NCBI GenBank assembly: GCA_947468275.1
Contig: CANIKO010000013.1
Location: 1-43,720 of the forward strand
Reading direction: 5' to 3'
From: Bacteroidota bacterium
GTDB taxonomy: Bacteria > Bacteroidota > Bacteroidia > NS11-12g > UBA9320
Length of the DNA stretch: 43,720 nt
Positions 25,160 to 34,537 of the stretch are shown one piece after another; within the stretch, counting starts at the first letter, position 1, and every line of letters starts with the position of its first letter. Made by a program: the position numbers and the translations under genes. Below the pieces are notes generated by a model that saw only the letters and a list, made by a program, of their open reading frames with translations, was not told the origin of the DNA and made no database searches.

Positions 25160-26007
25160 TGGATTTTTCTTCTCCCTCAGTAATTGATTTTATAAAACGA
25201 AGCTTGCAAGAAGATGTTGGCTCTGGTGACCATTCCAGTTTAGCCTCCATACCCTCAGGTAAGCAAGGCAAAGCGCAACTTATCTTTAAAGAAATTGGAA
25301 TGGTGGCTGGTTTGGAATTAGCCATTCAAATATTCAATACTGTTGATAAAGATCTAAAAATTGAATTATTTAAAAAAGATGGTGATGCTATAAAATATGG
25401 AGACATCGGATTACACGTATCGGGATGTGTCCATTCTATTTTGATTTCCGAACGGTTAGTACTTAATTGTATGCAGCGATTGAGTGGAATTGCAACAATT
25501 ACTAATAAAGTTGTTAAAAAAATTGAGGGTACCAATAGCAAAATTTTGGATACTCGAAAAACAACTCCTGGTTTGCGAATGTTTGAAAAATGGGCAGTAA
25601 CTATTGGTGGTGGATACAATCACAGATTTGGATTGTATGATATGATAATGTTGAAGGACAATCATGTGGACTATGCCGGTGGCATTACAAAAGCATTAGA
25701 GGGCACCATAAAATATTTAAGAGAAAACAATTTAACATTAGCCATAGAGGTTGAAACTCGAAATATGGAGGAAGTTAAAGAAGCACTTTCGCAACCTGCC
25801 ATTGACCGAATTATGTTTGATAATTTTAGTCCTGAACTAATGAAAGAAGCGGTTCAATTGGTTAATCATAAAAAAGAAACAGAAGCCTCGGGTGGAATTA
25901 CCTTTGAAAATGTTAAAAACTATGCCGAAACTGGAGTCGATTTTATTTCCATCGGTGCATTAACCCATTCAGTAAAGAGTTTAGACATAAGCTTGAAGGA
26001 ATTTTAA
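25159..26007 (+). CDS. nadC: Quinolinate phosphoribosyltransferase (nicotinate-nucleotide pyrophosphorylase, carboxylating)
   Basis: 282 residues. It converts quinolinate and PRPP to nicotinate mononucleotide, CO2 and PPi in de novo NAD synthesis. Motifs: EDVGSGDHSSL near the N-terminus, SERLVLNCMQRLSGIAT, ILDTRKTTPGLRMFEKWAV (quinolinate and phosphate-binding Arg and Lys), GGGYNHRFGLYDMIMLKDNH and the barrel end SGGITFENVKNYAETGVDFISIGALTHS. It overlaps DUF4783 by one base. Its stop overlaps that of the convergent alanine dehydrogenase gene. Confidence 0.97.
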   Translation: MDFSSPSVIDFIKRSLQEDVGSGDHSSLASIPSGKQGKAQLIFKEIGMVAGLELAIQIFNTVDKDLKIELFKKDGDAIKYGDIGLHVSGCVHSILISERLVLNCMQRLSGIATITNKVVKKIEGTNSKILDTRKTTPGLRMFEKWAVTIGGGYNHRFGLYDMIMLKDNHVDYAGGITKALEGTIKYLRENNLTLAIEVETRNMEEVKEALSQPAIDRIMFDNFSPELMKEAVQLVNHKKETEASGGITFENVKNYAETGVDFISIGALTHSVKSLDISLKEF

Positions 26008-27230
26008 GCATTTCCAGCTAACAAAAAATCAATATCTTTAGATTTTAAATTCAGTCGTTTTCCCAATGCAAAATTGGTTAAATGTCCTTTATAAATATAA
26101 ACCCCACGACGAATTCCTTTTTGTGCCCAAAGCAATTCTTTAAAACTTCCTTCTTCTCCCCATTCGATAAGCATGTGGGTAAATACATTACTCAACGCAT
26201 AACTAGAAGTGCGAGCAAAACGACTTGGAATATTTGGAACACAATAGTGTATAACTTCATGTTTTTCAAAAGTTGGATGTTTGTGATTAGTCACTTCACT
26301 CGTTTCGAAACACCCCCCTTGATCAATACTAACATCAATTATTAAAGACTTTGGCCGCATATGAGATACCATTTCTTCAGTTACAATACTTGGGCTTCTA
26401 CCTTCAGGACTTCGCATTGCACCAATGGCCACATCACAATTGCTTAAAGCCTTAGCTAATATCTGAGGAATAATGGTGCTACTATAAATACGGTGACCAA
26501 TATTGGCTTCTAATCTTCTTAATTTATAAAGCGAATGATCAAAAACTTTTACATGTGCTCCTAATCCTAAGGCTGCCCGTGTCGCATATTCACCTACTGC
26601 CCCTGCTCCCAAAACAACAACATCCGTTGGCTGCAACCCAGGAATACCTCCCAATAATTCACCTTTACCATAATTACTGTTTGATAAATATTCTGCCGCA
26701 ATGAGGATTGAAGCCCTTCCAGCAATTTCACTCATAGCTCTAATAATTGGCAAAGCCCCTGAATTATCTCTTAAAAATTCATACCCTATGGCTATGATTT
26801 TTTTGTTCATCATTTGACGGATATACTCCTCCTTGATATTTGTGAGTTGCAATGCTGATATCAAAATTTGATTAGGCTTTAGATAATCAATTTCTATTTC
26901 AGTCGGTGGAGCCACCTTTAAAATAATTTCAGATTGAAAAACCTCCTCAGCAGAGTACACAATTTTTGCACCTGCTTCAGAATATTCAATGTCTAAAAAA
27001 TTAGCTCCCAATCCAGCATTAGATTCAATTATAACCTGGCTGCCATTATGAATAAGCAACTGCACTGCTAATGGTGACAAAGGAACCCGATTTTCCTGAT
27101 AGGTAGTTTCCTTTGGTATACCAATCTGCAAACCATGATTTTTCTTTTGAAGCGGCATCAACTTTTCTTGGGTTTGGAACTCAGCTTCCTTGGCTAGTTC
27201 ACTAAAAGGATTATAAGATGTTTGAGACAT
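26004..27230 (-). CDS. ald: Alanine dehydrogenase
   Basis: 408 residues, about 30 longer at the N-terminus than the Bacillus enzyme, as is usual in Bacteroidota. It reversibly deaminates L-alanine to pyruvate with NAD. The catalytic N-terminal domain starts IGIPKETTYQENRVPLSP. The NAD-binding Rossmann motif is VVVLGAGAVGEYATRAALGLGAHV, followed by the acidic D in KVFDHSLYKLRRLE that selects NAD. IIDVSIDQGGCFETS and PNIPSRFARTSSYALSN are conserved. The proton-pumping transhydrogenase, a relative, is ruled out by the single short chain. The stop overlaps nadC by four bases. Confidence 0.93.
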   Translation of the reverse strand: MSQTSYNPFSELAKEAEFQTQEKLMPLQKKNHGLQIGIPKETTYQENRVPLSPLAVQLLIHNGSQVIIESNAGLGANFLDIEYSEAGAKIVYSAEEVFQSEIILKVAPPTEIEIDYLKPNQILISALQLTNIKEEYIRQMMNKKIIAIGYEFLRDNSGALPIIRAMSEIAGRASILIAAEYLSNSNYGKGELLGGIPGLQPTDVVVLGAGAVGEYATRAALGLGAHVKVFDHSLYKLRRLEANIGHRIYSSTIIPQILAKALSNCDVAIGAMRSPEGRSPSIVTEEMVSHMRPKSLIIDVSIDQGGCFETSEVTNHKHPTFEKHEVIHYCVPNIPSRFARTSSYALSNVFTHMLIEWGEEGSFKELLWAQKGIRRGVYIYKGHLTNFALGKRLNLKSKDIDFLLAGNA

Positions 27231-27362
27231 TCTTTTAAACGTTACACAATAATAAGCAATTTTTGGAGTTTTAAAAACTGTACACTTTCCTATTAGTGTT
27301 TACTACTTCCCCCTTAAACAGTGTGCTTTACGATTTTTTTGCCGTTATTTGTAAGTTAAAAT

Positions 27363-28619
27363 ATGTTAAATAAAAAAGCAATAATATTCTTGACTCTCAC
27401 AATGGGCAGCTTTTTTAGTGCGTTTGCTATAAAAGATTCGAGTGATTTGGCCGTCGATTATGAACGAATAAATCGTATTGAGAATCTTAGTAAAGGTTTA
27501 TATGAAAAAATTCACCCAACGCATTGCACCAAACCCGGTGACGATGTAAAAACTGAATTTGAAAACAACAAAATGCCTTTGAATGGATCGGATTTTATAT
27601 TCAATGCTAGATTACTTGAATCAGAAATCCCAATGCAATATAATTCTGAGGTTCAAAAACTAATAAATTATTTTGGCACAAGTTGGCAAAATAAACTCAA
27701 GGAAATGATTGTAGTATCTAATTATTATTTCCCTATCTATGAGGAAATATTTGATAAATACGATATGCCACTTGAGATGAAATATCTTTCAGTAATTGAA
27801 TCTGCTTTAAATCCAAGTGCTACCTCTAGATGTGGTGCTGCGGGCTTGTGGCAGTTTATGCATGCCACAGGAAAAATGTTTGATTTAAAAGTCAACAATT
27901 ATGTTGACGAACGCAGAAATGTTGAAAAATCTACAGAAGCAGCCTGTAAATATTTGAAGGGGATGTATGGAACCTACGGAGATTGGTTATTGGTCATCGC
28001 ATCTTATAACTGTGGACCCGGAAATGTTAATAAGGCATTAAGAAAGGCTGGTGGTAAAAAAACATTTTGGGATATTTACCCTTATTTACCAAAAGAAACG
28101 CAAAACTATGTGCCGGCATTTATTGCTATGACATACCTTATGAATTTCCATGAAAGCTATTGTATTGCACCTTCCACTGTCAATTCCAACAAAACAAGAT
28201 TGGTGCAGGTGGAATGCAATTCAGAATATTGCTATGAAGTAATTTGCAGTACTTTAAATATCACAGGTGCTGAGTTACGTTCCTTTAACCCTGAATTAAG
28301 AAAAACAGCCTTACCGAGTGTAAACAAAGCTTTTAGTTTAAATCTACCATATGATAAAGCGTTATTGTTTTGGCAATTAGAAGATTCTATTTATCAAAAC
28401 TCTATTAAAATAAAAACATGGAAAGCCCCAGTTACGGAGGAGCCTGAATTTGCAAAAACCAATTCAAATAATTCTAAACTTTATAAAGTTAAAAAAGGCG
28501 AATCACTTCCAGCCATTGCCAAAAAATTTGATTGCAAAGTATGGCAGTTGCGCGCTTGGAACGGTTTAAAATCAAATAAAATATATCCCGGCCAAAAGCT
28601 AAAAATTAGAACTTCGTGA
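27363..28619 (+). CDS. Lytic transglycosylase with C-terminal LysM (MltD-like)
   Basis: 418 residues with a signal peptide (about 1-22, ending SAFA). Residues about 125-260 are a family 1 SLT domain: EMKYLSVIESALNPSATSRCG (catalytic Glu), AGLWQFMHATGKMF, YNCGPGNVNKA and PKETQNYVPAFIAM. The last 45 residues form one LysM peptidoglycan-binding module (LYKVKKGESLPAIAKKFDC to IYPGQKLKIR). It cleaves the glycan strands of murein in the periplasm to make anhydro-muropeptides. Its stop overlaps the purN GTG start (GTGA), so the two genes are coupled. Confidence 0.94.
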   Translation: MLNKKAIIFLTLTMGSFFSAFAIKDSSDLAVDYERINRIENLSKGLYEKIHPTHCTKPGDDVKTEFENNKMPLNGSDFIFNARLLESEIPMQYNSEVQKLINYFGTSWQNKLKEMIVVSNYYFPIYEEIFDKYDMPLEMKYLSVIESALNPSATSRCGAAGLWQFMHATGKMFDLKVNNYVDERRNVEKSTEAACKYLKGMYGTYGDWLLVIASYNCGPGNVNKALRKAGGKKTFWDIYPYLPKETQNYVPAFIAMTYLMNFHESYCIAPSTVNSNKTRLVQVECNSEYCYEVICSTLNITGAELRSFNPELRKTALPSVNKAFSLNLPYDKALLFWQLEDSIYQNSIKIKTWKAPVTEEPEFAKTNSNNSKLYKVKKGESLPAIAKKFDCKVWQLRAWNGLKSNKIYPGQKLKIRTS

Positions 28620-29197
28620 TAAATATTGCTGTTTTTGCATCTGGAAATGGTTCTAACGCCGTAAATCTGTGCCAATACTTTAGCAATCATCCAACAATTT
28701 TTATTAATAAAATTTATTGCAATAATCCTGAAGCGGGAATTATTGAAAAATCTGAATTTTTAAAAAAAGAATGCATAATTTTCAATAAAAAAGAATGGAT
28801 CTCCGGTGAAGTCACAAAATTATTAAAGGAAAATCATACTAATTTCATTGTTCTTGCAGGTTTTTTATGGTTAGTACCATTAGATATTATTCAAGCGTTT
28901 CCTGATAGAATAATAAATATTCATCCAGCACTTTTGCCAAACTATGGAGGAAAGGGAATGTATGGAATAAAAGTACACGAGAAAGTAATCGCTGACCATC
29001 AAGAAAAATCAGGAATTACGATTCATCTTGTCAATGAAGAATATGACGAAGGGGCAATACTGTTTCAAAGTGAAGTTGAGATTTCAAATAAAGATACGGC
29101 GCTAACATTAGCTAACAAAATTCACAATTTAGAATATCTATATTTCCCCCAAACAGTGGAAAAATACATTATCATCTATAACAAGAAAGGCCACTGA
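28616..29197 (+). CDS. purN: Phosphoribosylglycinamide formyltransferase
   Basis: 193 residues with a GTG start at 28616 overlapping the previous stop (GTGA). It transfers the formyl group of 10-formyl-THF to GAR in purine synthesis. The N-terminal INIAVFASGNGSNA is the phosphate-binding motif. The catalytic block is IINIHPALLPNYGGKGMYG (Asn, His) and HLVNEEYDEGAIL (Asp). The last codons form the left arm of a strong terminator hairpin. Confidence 0.95.
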   Translation: MINIAVFASGNGSNAVNLCQYFSNHPTIFINKIYCNNPEAGIIEKSEFLKKECIIFNKKEWISGEVTKLLKENHTNFIVLAGFLWLVPLDIIQAFPDRIINIHPALLPNYGGKGMYGIKVHEKVIADHQEKSGITIHLVNEEYDEGAILFQSEVEISNKDTALTLANKIHNLEYLYFPQTVEKYIIIYNKKGH

Positions 29198-29220
29198 TTA
29201 GCGGCCTTTCTTGTTATAGA
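29175..29220. terminator. 18-bp perfect inverted repeat, bidirectional terminator overlapping the purN stop
   Basis: TCTATAACAAGAAAGGCC (29175-29192) and GGCCTTTCTTGTTATAGA (29203-29220) are perfectly complementary, with a 10-base loop that holds the purN stop codon. The right arm is T-rich. It sits between two converging genes and probably ends both transcripts. Confidence 0.85.
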
Positions 29221-29229
29221 TTAATCCTC

Positions 29230-30183
29230 TTATTTGAATTTTAAGCTTCCTTCTCCAATCATCCATTCGTCACAATATAACAATGCACGATAATTTCCAA
29301 TTGACATTCCGGGTATTTTATCAAAATAAATAATTACAAGGCTCCCTGTATTGCTATTGAAGTTTATAGTCGCTTTAGATGTATATAATGTACTTTCTCC
29401 GGCTATATCAAAAGTGCCAGAACCAGCACTTTGATTTGCAACTGTTGAGCCATTCGGACCAATTAATCGTAGATAAACCACTTTTTGACCAGCATCTACA
29501 ATTTCATTTTTGTCTATTGTAAACTGAATTTTCACCTTATCTATTTTGCTCAGCCTACTTTTTTCCTTCTCCTTATTTCCTTTCACCATTATTCCTTCAG
29601 CTTTAATATTTGTAGCCTTAAGTCTAGAAGCCACCTTAACTTTATCACCTAACTTTTTATTTTGATCAGTTAAAGTTGTATTCATATTTTTTTGAGTTTT
29701 AACTTCTTCCTTTACCGTTGTATTTTCTTCAGTTAGGGTTGTGTTTGCCACTTTTAAATCTAAATTTTCTTTTGACAATGAATCAATAATATGAGTAGTT
29801 GATGCAATCTTAGCTCGTAATTGAGCCATTTCACCTTTAGCCGCTTCTAATTGTGCTTTAGTTATATTTCCTTGAGAAAGCATCTTTCGTATCTGTGCTA
29901 CTTTAACCGCAATTTCATCGTTTTTAATGTCGATAATACTGTCTAACTGCGAATTTTTCCCTTTGTATTCCAACAAAAGTGTTTCTGTTTCATCCAGCAT
30001 TTTATCTAATTGCTGCTTTTCAGCGGTGGTATCTTCTAGCTTATTTTCTGTGGTTACCAGTATTTTATCTTTACTTATTAAATTATAAAGTAAAGCAAAA
30101 TTTATAATAAATAACACCCCAATGATAATTATGAGGTAGGTTTTGGTTCTCTTGTCTTTGGCAATTTGTTCTTCGTGTTCCAT
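29230..30183 (-). CDS. Single-pass membrane protein with long coiled coil
   Basis: 317 residues. A short cytoplasmic N-terminus is followed by one transmembrane helix at about 16-36 (TYLIIIIGVLFIINFALLYNLI), a long coiled coil at about 40-195 with heptad-rich E/K/L/T/Q sequence, and a C-terminal beta-rich domain at about 205-317 (VKIQFTIDKNEIVDAGQKVVYLRLIGPNG, ending WMIGEGSLKFK). The layout is common in Bacteroidota and of unknown function; a scaffold role in the periplasm is plausible but is inference. A -7 box lies just upstream and a shared terminator just downstream. Confidence 0.75.
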   Translation of the reverse strand: MEHEEQIAKDKRTKTYLIIIIGVLFIINFALLYNLISKDKILVTTENKLEDTTAEKQQLDKMLDETETLLLEYKGKNSQLDSIIDIKNDEIAVKVAQIRKMLSQGNITKAQLEAAKGEMAQLRAKIASTTHIIDSLSKENLDLKVANTTLTEENTTVKEEVKTQKNMNTTLTDQNKKLGDKVKVASRLKATNIKAEGIMVKGNKEKEKSRLSKIDKVKIQFTIDKNEIVDAGQKVVYLRLIGPNGSTVANQSAGSGTFDIAGESTLYTSKATINFNSNTGSLVIIYFDKIPGMSIGNYRALLYCDEWMIGEGSLKFK

Positions 30184-30197
30184 AACTATATTTTCTT

Positions 30198-30205
30198 CAA
30201 ATTTA
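30198..30205 (-). promoter_or_regulatory. -7 promoter element TAAATTTG for the coiled-coil gene
   Basis: Exact TAnnTTTG on minus, 14 bases before the ATG at 30183. Confidence 0.55.
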
Positions 30206-30289
30206 GATTAAATGCGAATTAACTAATTACAGTATTAATACATAAACCTATATAATTCGTAATGTATTGTACACAATTATCTACAATAA

Positions 30290-32557
30290 TTAATTTGAAT
30301 TTACTTGGGCCCTAATAATATTTAATGCACCACCTGCTTTAAACCATTCAATTTGTTGTTCATTATAGGTATGATTGCAATTAATAGTGTCAGTAGTGCC
30401 ATTTTTGTGATTCAAAACCAAACGCAATGGTTTGTTAGGTGCAAATGTAGTTAGTCCTAATAAATTCATAGTATCGTTCTCTTGAACCAAATCATAATCT
30501 TCTTTATTAGCGAAGGTTAAAGCCAACATTCCTTGTTTTTTTAAGTTGGTTTCATGAATACGGGCAAATGATTTTGTCAATACAATCCTCACGCCAAGGA
30601 AACGAGGCTCCATTGCAGCATGTTCACGGCTGCTTCCTTCTCCATAGTTTTCATCACCAACTACAATTGTACCAATACCAGCAGATTTGTAAGCTCTTTG
30701 AACAGCAGGAACTTCACCATATTCACCCGTCAATTGATTTTTCACGAAATTGGTTTTTTCATTAAAGAAATTTAAAGCACCAATTAACATATTGTTGCTA
30801 ATATTATCTAGATGCCCGCGAAATTTCAACCAAGGACCTGCCATACTAATATGGTCAGTTGTACATTTTCCTTTTGCTTTTATTAATAATTTTAAACCTT
30901 TCAAATCTATTCCTTCCCAAGCTTTAAAAGGATCGAGTAATTGCAAGCGATTACTATCGAGAGCTACTTTAATTGAAACATTACTACCGTCAAGAGCTGG
31001 AGCCTGATACCCGGCATCCTCAACAGCATAACCTTTAATCGGCATTTCAATTCCCAAAGGTTCAACAAATTTCACTTTTTCACCTTTTTCATTGATTAAC
31101 GAATCTGTTAATGGATTAAAAGTTAAATCACCAGCGATTGCCAAAGCTGTAACGATTTCAGGAGAGGCCACAAAAGCATGTGTATTTGGGTTACCATCAT
31201 TGCGTTTCGCAAAATTCCTGTTAAAAGAGGTGATAATTGAATTCATACGGTTTGGATCCGTCGAATGTCTTGCCCATTGACCAATGCAAGGTCCGCAAGC
31301 ATTTGCCAATACAACTCCTCCCATCGCTTCAAAGGTTGCTAAATAGCCATCTCTTTCAACTGTATATCTCACCTGCTCTGAACCCGGGGTGATAGTAAAT
31401 TCAGATTTAGCTTTTATACCATTATCGGTGGCCTGTTTCGCAATCGACGCTGCCCTTGTTATATCTTCATATGATGAATTGGTGCATGAACCAATTAATC
31501 CAACTTCCAATACAGCAGGCCAATTATTATCTTTTACTGCCTTCGCAAATTGAGAAATAGGCCATGCCATATCTGGTGTAAATGGTCCGTTGACATGTGG
31601 TTCTAGTTCTGATAAATTTATTTCAATTACTTGGTCAAAATAAAGTTCAGGATTAGCATAAACTTCCGTATCACCAGTTAAGTGTTCTGCAATACCATCA
31701 GCAGCTAAGGCCAATTCTGCCCTTCCAGTTCCTTTTAAATAATCCGACATTTTCTCATCATATCCGAATACTGAAGTGGTAGCACCTATTTCTGCCCCCA
31801 TATTACAAATAGTTCCTTTACCTGTGCAAGATAAGCTCTTTGCTCCTTCCCCAAAATATTCAACAATTGCTCCAGTTCCACCTTTTACAGTTAAAATTCC
31901 TGCTACTTTTAATATTACATCCTTAGACGATGTCCATCCACTTAACTTTCCGGTAAGTTTTACTCCAATAAGCTTTGGAAATTTAAGTTCCCATGGCAAT
32001 CCTGCCATTACATCACACGCGTCGGCTCCACCCACGCCTATGGCTACCATTCCTAATCCTCCAGCATTTACAGTATGACTGTCGGTACCTATCATTAAAC
32101 CACCAGGAAAAGCATAGTTTTCCAAAACCACCTGATGAATAATCCCCGCTCCTGGTTTCCAAAAACCAATACCATATTTATCAGACACCGATGCTAAAAA
32201 ATCAAAAACTTCCTTATTTACTTCTTTTGAAGTTGATAAATCTTCCTTTGCACCATCTTTTGCTAAAATCAAATGATCACAGTGAACGCTAGAAGGGACA
32301 GCCACTTTTTGGCGGCCGGCTTGCATAAATTGCAATAAAGCCATTTGTGCGGTTGCATCTTGCATAGCGACTCTATCTGGAGCAAAATCAACATAACTGT
32401 TTCCTCTTTCATATTCCGAACTTGTTGATCCTTCCCATAAATGGGTGTATAAAATCTTCTCAGTAAGGGTTAGAGGTTTATTGATCAATTTTTTGGCAGC
32501 ACTAATGCGCTCTGGGAAGCGGGAATACACCGCTTTTATCATTTCTAAATCAAACAT
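30290..32557 (-). CDS. Aconitate hydratase (mitochondrial-type)
   Basis: 755 residues. It interconverts citrate and isocitrate in the TCA cycle using a [4Fe-4S] cluster. Cluster ligands lie in [13 protein letters not shown] and [14 protein letters not shown]. Substrate and phosphate motifs include [46 protein letters not shown] and [16 protein letters not shown]. The length and motif order match the mitochondrial ACO2-like class common in Bacteroidota, rather than the longer AcnA or the AcnB family. It is a single-gene unit with its own -7 box. Confidence 0.96.
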   Translation of the reverse strand: MFDLEMIKAVYSRFPERISAAKKLINKPLTLTEKILYTHLWEGSTSSEYERGNSYVDFAPDRVAMQDATAQMALLQFMQAGRQKVAVPSSVHCDHLILAKDGAKEDLSTSKEVNKEVFDFLASVSDKYGIGFWKPGAGIIHQVVLENYAFPGGLMIGTDSHTVNAGGLGMVAIGVGGADACDVMAGLPWELKFPKLIGVKLTGKLSGWTSSKDVILKVAGILTVKGGTGAIVEYFGEGAKSLSCTGKGTICNMGAEIGATTSVFGYDEKMSDYLKGTGRAELALAADGIAEHLTGDTEVYANPELYFDQVIEINLSELEPHVNGPFTPDMAWPISQFAKAVKDNNWPAVLEVGLIGSCTNSSYEDITRAASIAKQATDNGIKAKSEFTITPGSEQVRYTVERDGYLATFEAMGGVVLANACGPCIGQWARHSTDPNRMNSIITSFNRNFAKRNDGNPNTHAFVASPEIVTALAIAGDLTFNPLTDSLINEKGEKVKFVEPLGIEMPIKGYAVEDAGYQAPALDGSNVSIKVALDSNRLQLLDPFKAWEGIDLKGLKLLIKAKGKCTTDHISMAGPWLKFRGHLDNISNNMLIGALNFFNEKTNFVKNQLTGEYGEVPAVQRAYKSAGIGTIVVGDENYGEGSSREHAAMEPRFLGVRIVLTKSFARIHETNLKKQGMLALTFANKEDYDLVQENDTMNLLGLTTFAPNKPLRLVLNHKNGTTDTINCNHTYNEQQIEWFKAGGALNIIRAQVNSN

Positions 32558-32579
32558 GTATGGTATTGTATAATTGACG

Positions 32580-32587
32580 CAAATTTA
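32580..32587 (-). promoter_or_regulatory. -7 promoter element TAAATTTG for aconitase
   Basis: Exact TAnnTTTG on minus, 22 bases before the ATG. Confidence 0.55.
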
Positions 32588-32663
32588 CATAAAAGCCCAT
32601 GTATTATATAATATTGATGAATGATAATTGGTTTAGTTTTTAACTTCCAAAATCCCATTAAAT

Positions 32664-32696
32664 AAAAAAGAGGAAGTTAAAAGCTTCCTCTTTTTT
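32664..32696. terminator. Terminator after prs-rplY (also symmetrical on plus)
   Basis: AAAAAAGAGGAAG (32664-32676) pairs perfectly with CTTCCTCTTTTTT (32684-32696), loop TTAAAAG. Read on minus it follows the rplY stop at 32715 and ends in T6. Confidence 0.9.
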
Positions 32697-32714
32697 ATTT
32701 GTAAACTATATTTA

Positions 32715-33296
32715 TTACTTTTTCTTAGCTTCTTCAGTTGCTGCGCTAATACTCGCACGAGTAGCTGAAACAGATACAACAGAGTTGGCTTTGGTATCTA
32801 ACAATTCCAAACCTTTAACGTTAAGATCTCCAACACGAACATTCTGACCTATTTCAAGCTTGTCAACATTAATTTCGATAGAATCAGGAATATCTTTAAT
32901 CATACCCTTTACTGTTAATTTTTTAATTTTCACAATAAGCCTTCCACCCGCTCTAACACCAGGAGCATTTCCACTAATATTAACAGGAATGCTTATAGTT
33001 AATGGGACGTCCAATGAAACCTCCATAAAATCAGCATGAATAATAGCTTCTGAAACTGGGTGAAACTGAATATCCTGTAGCTTAGCTAATTTTTTACCAC
33101 CTTCAAGGTTTAATTGAACCATGTAGGTATTTGGGGTATAAACTAGATTTTTAAAATCATACTCATAAACTCCAAAATGACTATTGCCATTTTTTCCATA
33201 AACTACGCAAGGTACTTTCCCTTCGATACGCAACGCTTTGGTTGCTTTTTTACCAGTATCTATTCTGGTTTCTCCTTTAAGAACAATTGTCTTCAT
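32715..33296 (-). CDS. rplY: 50S ribosomal protein L25 (long CTC/TL5 form)
   Basis: 193 residues. The N-terminal 5S-rRNA-binding domain (TRIDTGKKATKALRIEGKVPCVVYG) is followed by the C-terminal TL5 beta-domain (PLTISIPVNISGNAPGVRAGGRL) and an Ala/Lys-rich tail. It starts 7 bases after prs, so they form a tight operon, a common pairing in bacteria. Confidence 0.95.
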   Translation of the reverse strand: MKTIVLKGETRIDTGKKATKALRIEGKVPCVVYGKNGNSHFGVYEYDFKNLVYTPNTYMVQLNLEGGKKLAKLQDIQFHPVSEAIIHADFMEVSLDVPLTISIPVNISGNAPGVRAGGRLIVKIKKLTVKGMIKDIPDSIEINVDKLEIGQNVRVGDLNVKGLELLDTKANSVVSVSATRASISAATEEAKKK

Positions 33297-33303
33297 TTAT
33301 TTT

Positions 33304-34275
33304 TTATACATTTAATTTTTGTTGGAATGCTTTTTCAATACTGAACAATGAACTGATTGAATTATGGTCAATCACATTTCGTATTGCGTTAGCAAATAAT
33401 TTTGATGAACTAAGAACTTTTATTTTATTGCTTTTATATTGAATTGGCAAAGTATCTGTAACCACCAACTCATCTAATTCTGAGTTATCTATATTTTCAT
33501 AAGCCTTACCTGATAATACTGGATGTGTGCAAACTGCCCTCACAGATCTAGCACCTTTCTCTTTTAATAATTGTGCTGCTTTGCAAAGGGTATTGGCCGT
33601 ATCACACAAATCATCAATTAGCACAACATCGTAGCCACTAACATCACCAATTACAGTCATAGAAGCTACTTCGTTTGCAATTTTCCGTTCCTTATCACAA
33701 ATCACCATTTCTACATTCATAGCTTGGGCAAAAAATCTTACCCTTTTTGTGGCACCCACATCCGGTGCCGCTAATTTTAGATTTGGTAATTTTAAACTCT
33801 GAATATATGGAATAAAAATAACCGAAGCATCTAAATGATCCACTGGAATATTAAAAAATCCTTGAATTTGAGGAGCATGAAGATCCATGGTCATAACTCG
33901 ATCGGCACCAACTGCAGTTAATATGTCGGCCACCATTTTGGCAGCTATTGGCACACGAGGCTTATCTTTTCTGTCCTGACGCGCTAATCCATAGTAAGGA
34001 ATAACAGCTACCACCTTGTGAGCTGAAGCCCGTTTAGCAGCGTCTATCATAAGGCAAAGTTCCATAAGATTATCTTGAGGCGGATTAGTAGACTGTATTA
34101 TGAAAATATCGGTCCCACGCACAGATTCATTAATACTCGTTTGAAATTCACCATCGCTGAATAGAGCACATGAAGCATCTCCCAATGGTTCACCAAAATC
34201 TTCAGCAATTTTTTCGGATAAATACCGAGAACCTCGGCATGTAAATAGTTTTACGTTGTTAGATGCTTTTTCCAT
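33304..34275 (-). CDS. prs: Ribose-phosphate pyrophosphokinase
   Basis: 323 residues. It makes PRPP from ribose-5-phosphate and ATP, feeding purN, pyrimidine, NAD (nadC) and amino-acid pathways. Visible motifs: GDASCALFSDGEFQTSINESVRG, DIFIIQSTNPP, YYGLARQDRKDKPRVPI (ATP loop), TMDLHAPQIQGFF and the PRPP loop VVLIDDLCDTANTLC, with Cys where many orthologues have Gly. No promoter box was found in the 53 bases between tRNA-Gln and prs, so all three may be read as one transcript. Confidence 0.96.
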   Translation of the reverse strand: MEKASNNVKLFTCRGSRYLSEKIAEDFGEPLGDASCALFSDGEFQTSINESVRGTDIFIIQSTNPPQDNLMELCLMIDAAKRASAHKVVAVIPYYGLARQDRKDKPRVPIAAKMVADILTAVGADRVMTMDLHAPQIQGFFNIPVDHLDASVIFIPYIQSLKLPNLKLAAPDVGATKRVRFFAQAMNVEMVICDKERKIANEVASMTVIGDVSGYDVVLIDDLCDTANTLCKAAQLLKEKGARSVRAVCTHPVLSGKAYENIDNSELDELVVTDTLPIQYKSNKIKVLSSSKLFANAIRNVIDHNSISSLFSIEKAFQQKLNV

Positions 34276-34328
34276 ATTGTTTTACTTTCGTCTCCCCGGT
34301 GTTCGACTATCATAAACTTATTTCTAAG

Positions 34329-34401
34329 TTGTCCGACTAGGGCTCGAACCTAGACTCTCCTGGACCAAAACCAGGCGTGTTGCCAGTTACACCATCGGAC
34401 A
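34329..34401 (-). tRNA. tRNA-Gln (anticodon TTG)
   Basis: 73 bases on minus. The acceptor TGTCCGA pairs with TCGGACA, discriminator A. The anticodon stem CCTGG/CCAGG has loop TTTTGGT, giving TTG, and the T arm is CTAGG-TTCGAGC-CCTAG. CCA is not encoded. A near -7 box TAATTTCG (minus, 34411-34418) lies 10 bases upstream. Confidence 0.97.
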
Positions 34402-34486
34402 ATAAGGGTGCGAAATTAATATTTTTAATTTTTAATTGCCATAGTATTTTCTAAATTTTATTTTAACCAAGAAAGAATCAATAAAA

Positions 34487-34515
34487 AGGGGCGAAATCCA
34501 ATGAATTTCGCCCCT
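34487..34515 (-). terminator. Intrinsic terminator after the PKD-array gene
   Basis: AGGGGCGAAAT (34487-34497) pairs perfectly with ATTTCGCCCCT (34505-34515). Read on minus it follows the stop codon at 34538 and ends in T5. Confidence 0.92.
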
Positions 34516-34537
34516 CCTAGAGATATAGTTAAACTAT

